Both the position numbers and the translations under genes were made by a program. 64,000 bases of DNA from Flavobacterium glycines (lineage in GTDB: Bacteria; Bacteroidota; Bacteroidia; Flavobacteriales; Flavobacteriaceae): contig NZ_FNEO01000007.1 in the NCBI RefSeq assembly GCF_900100165.1, positions 107,215 through 171,214 on the forward strand, written 5' to 3'. Shown piece by piece: positions 62,589 to 64,000 of the stretch. The notes under the pieces are model-generated. The model was not told the DNA's origin. It did not search any database and saw only the letters and a program-made list of their open reading frames with translations. Each line of letters starts with the position of its first letter. The stretch's first letter is position 1.

Positions 62589-64000
62589 ATGAAAAAAATT
62601 ACTTTTATTCGATGTTTAGCATTTATGGTCATGTTGTTCACTACAACAACTGGTTTTTCACAAACTATATTTGCAAATCTTACTCCTTCAAATTCTACAG
62701 CTTGTCCACCTGCCGGTTGTACTGCTAATGACGTAAAAATTGGGGAAGTTTATCTTGCAGATGCAAATGGTAACAGATTAACAACCTGTAATTCTGGAGA
62801 TCCTATCACTACCCAATATTTATGGGTACAAATAACCGATGCCAGTTCGAAATACGGTCTTTATATGCAATTTAATATGTATAAAGGAACCCAAGAAATT
62901 GACGAAAATGGCGCCAATATTTCAGATGGCAATACAAACAAAATAACTGTTGGTGATAATCGTCAAATTACTCCTGGGAATTATAGAATGATGGCGTTAC
63001 CATCTTATACTTGCGGTGATTTTATTACACTTAAAGATATTTATTTAGCATGGCAAACACCTCCTGGTGGACAGGCTACAACTGTAACTCCTGGATGTGC
63101 TGGCACAAGTAAATGTTCTGCTGAAAATTTACCAAATACCATAATTGTCAATACACCTTTAGCTGTTAACTTTACATACAACCCAAGTTGTACAGGAAAC
63201 ACTTACCAACAAGTAACATTTACCAATACCTCTACAGGAGGAGACGGAACTTTAACCTATTTATGGAATTTTGGAGCAGGAGCTACCCCTTCAACTTCTT
63301 CAGCTAGTGGTAATTCACCCAATCCAATAATTGTTACTTATTCTTCAAGTGGAACAAAAACAGTTAGCCTAAAAATTACTGATAGAGATGGAGATACTGA
63401 TACAGAAACAAAGTCAATAGAAGTTGGTACATGTTGTACTATTGCAATTAATTCAATAACTAAAACGAATATTGCTTGTTATGGAAACTTGAACGGTACT
63501 GTAACAGCAACAAAAACTGGTGGTACAGGTACTATAACTTACGATTTATTGCGATCAGATACTTCTGGAGGCACGTTTAGCGCTTCTGGATTACCTACAA
63601 ACGGAGATTCTACTGGTAGTTACACTGGTTTAGGTGTCGGTTATTATAAAGTCATAGTATCGGAAGCTAACGGATGTAACGTTACAAGTTCTGAAGTTCA
63701 AATTACTCAACCTACCGCTTTAACGGCTTCAGTTACTGCTCAAACTAATGTAAATTGTTATGGTAACAACTCTGGCAGTATAACTGTAGCTGGTGCTAAT
63801 GGTACGGCTCCTTATTCTTATGCTATTGATGGAACTACTTTTGGCAACAGTGGAACTTTCGGTACTCTTGCCGCTGGTTCTTACACAGTAACTGTAAAAG
63901 ACGCTAATAACTGTACTACTACTCAAAACTTTACTATAACTCAGCCTGCAGCAGCTTTATCAGCTACTATATCTAATTCAACTAATGTAAATTGTTATGG
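62589..64000 (+). CDS. SprB-repeat surface adhesin, type IX secretion cargo (partial, C-terminus off the window)
   Basis: At least 470 residues from ATG 62589. A signal peptide of about 25 residues ends near TTGFSQ. Then comes a Cys-rich N-terminal domain, a PKD-like domain (FTNTSTGGDGTLTYLWNFG, later GTKTVSLKITDRDGD), and the first SprB repeats from about residue 285: NIACYGNLNGTVTA, then TNVNCYGNNSGSITVAG with APYSYAIDG and AGSYTVTVKDANNC. A third copy begins at the window edge. SprB repeats occur in the gliding motility adhesin SprB and other large flavobacterial surface proteins that move through the type IX system. The C-terminal sorting domain would lie beyond the window. Confidence 0.92.
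   Translation, partial: MKKITFIRCLAFMVMLFTTTTGFSQTIFANLTPSNSTACPPAGCTANDVKIGEVYLADANGNRLTTCNSGDPITTQYLWVQITDASSKYGLYMQFNMYKGTQEIDENGANISDGNTNKITVGDNRQITPGNYRMMALPSYTCGDFITLKDIYLAWQTPPGGQATTVTPGCAGTSKCSAENLPNTIIVNTPLAVNFTYNPSCTGNTYQQVTFTNTSTGGDGTLTYLWNFGAGATPSTSSASGNSPNPIIVTYSSSGTKTVSLKITDRDGDTDTETKSIEVGTCCTIAINSITKTNIACYGNLNGTVTATKTGGTGTITYDLLRSDTSGGTFSASGLPTNGDSTGSYTGLGVGYYKVIVSEANGCNVTSSEVQITQPTALTASVTAQTNVNCYGNNSGSITVAGANGTAPYSYAIDGTTFGNSGTFGTLAAGSYTVTVKDANNCTTTQNFTITQPAAALSATISNSTNVNCY

Noticed and set aside
62522..62728. 68-residue plus-strand frame at the adhesin start
   Set aside because: It runs in another frame across the adhesin signal peptide, and the adhesin frame is clearly the coding one.
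63729..63926. Serine-rich minus-strand frame in the SprB repeats
   Set aside because: Antisense shadow of repeat coding sequence.
1..64000. tRNA genes, CRISPR arrays, insertion sequences, prophage
   Set aside because: No cloverleaf with a TTC loop, no regularly spaced repeats, and no transposase or phage structural genes were found by eye.

Overview
The window reads as chromosome of a flavobacterium (Bacteroidota, close to the genus Flavobacterium). The evidence is the strong AT bias, promoters of the Bacteroidota type (TTG-N20-TAnnTTTG, very clear upstream of rnpB and of an XRE regulator), a fused LpxC-FabZ gene, a PorX-type response regulator of the type IX secretion system, and a SprB-repeat adhesin at the right edge. 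No tRNA, insertion sequence, CRISPR array or prophage was seen. This is mostly core genome with a few accessory genes.

Layout. 1-11774 (minus): a partial YeiH-type transporter, a large membrane protein, fabG, a small GIY-YIG-like protein, sucD, and the lipid A/EF-P cluster lpxD2-efp-lpxA-lpxC/fabZ-lpxD, then an HD phosphohydrolase. 11938-18255 (plus): a GbsR/MarR regulator with its own operator, followed by a complete RND efflux pump (lipoprotein adaptor, AcrB-like pump, outer-membrane channel) that ends in a strong terminator. 18254-22101 (minus): chromate transporter, GyrI-like protein, M48 peptidase. 22399-26263 (plus): porX, tsaE, alanine dehydrogenase, DUF4258. 26514-32946: a frameshifted gene, ung, mutS2, a DCC protein, proline dehydrogenase, aroB. 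33006-38802 (plus): arginine decarboxylase with a long leader, a deoxyhypusine-synthase-like enzyme, an Asp-rich protein, recQ, a hypoxanthine/uracil glycosylase. 38797-43726 (minus): DinB, ppc, Lrp/AsnC, M14 carboxypeptidase. 43744-44049 holds six operator-like palindromes between the carboxypeptidase and a divergent XRE regulator.

44741-52740: a spermidine-synthase-like methyltransferase, a K+ channel-like protein, kdsB, an orphan SIR2-like gene with a tiny antitoxin-like ORF beside it, a DOPA dioxygenase, a divergent qorB/hxlR pair with a shared palindrome, and a RecD2-like helicase. 52826-61871: a secreted unknown, DUF3822-rsmD, rnpB (minus strand), dnaX with an A10 slippery run and a -1 frame change, TMEM175, and the polyphosphate cluster ppx-ppk1-sixA. 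61872-62588 is a long AT-rich leader with a palindrome on its promoter, followed by the adhesin, which runs off the window.

The observations most worth a second look are the multi-operator XRE/carboxypeptidase intergenic region, the dnaX slippery site, the SIR2-like orphan, the adhesin leader, and the deoxyhypusine-synthase homologue beside arginine decarboxylase. Several start codons were moved from the longest ORF on promoter or homology grounds; each is noted in its entry.
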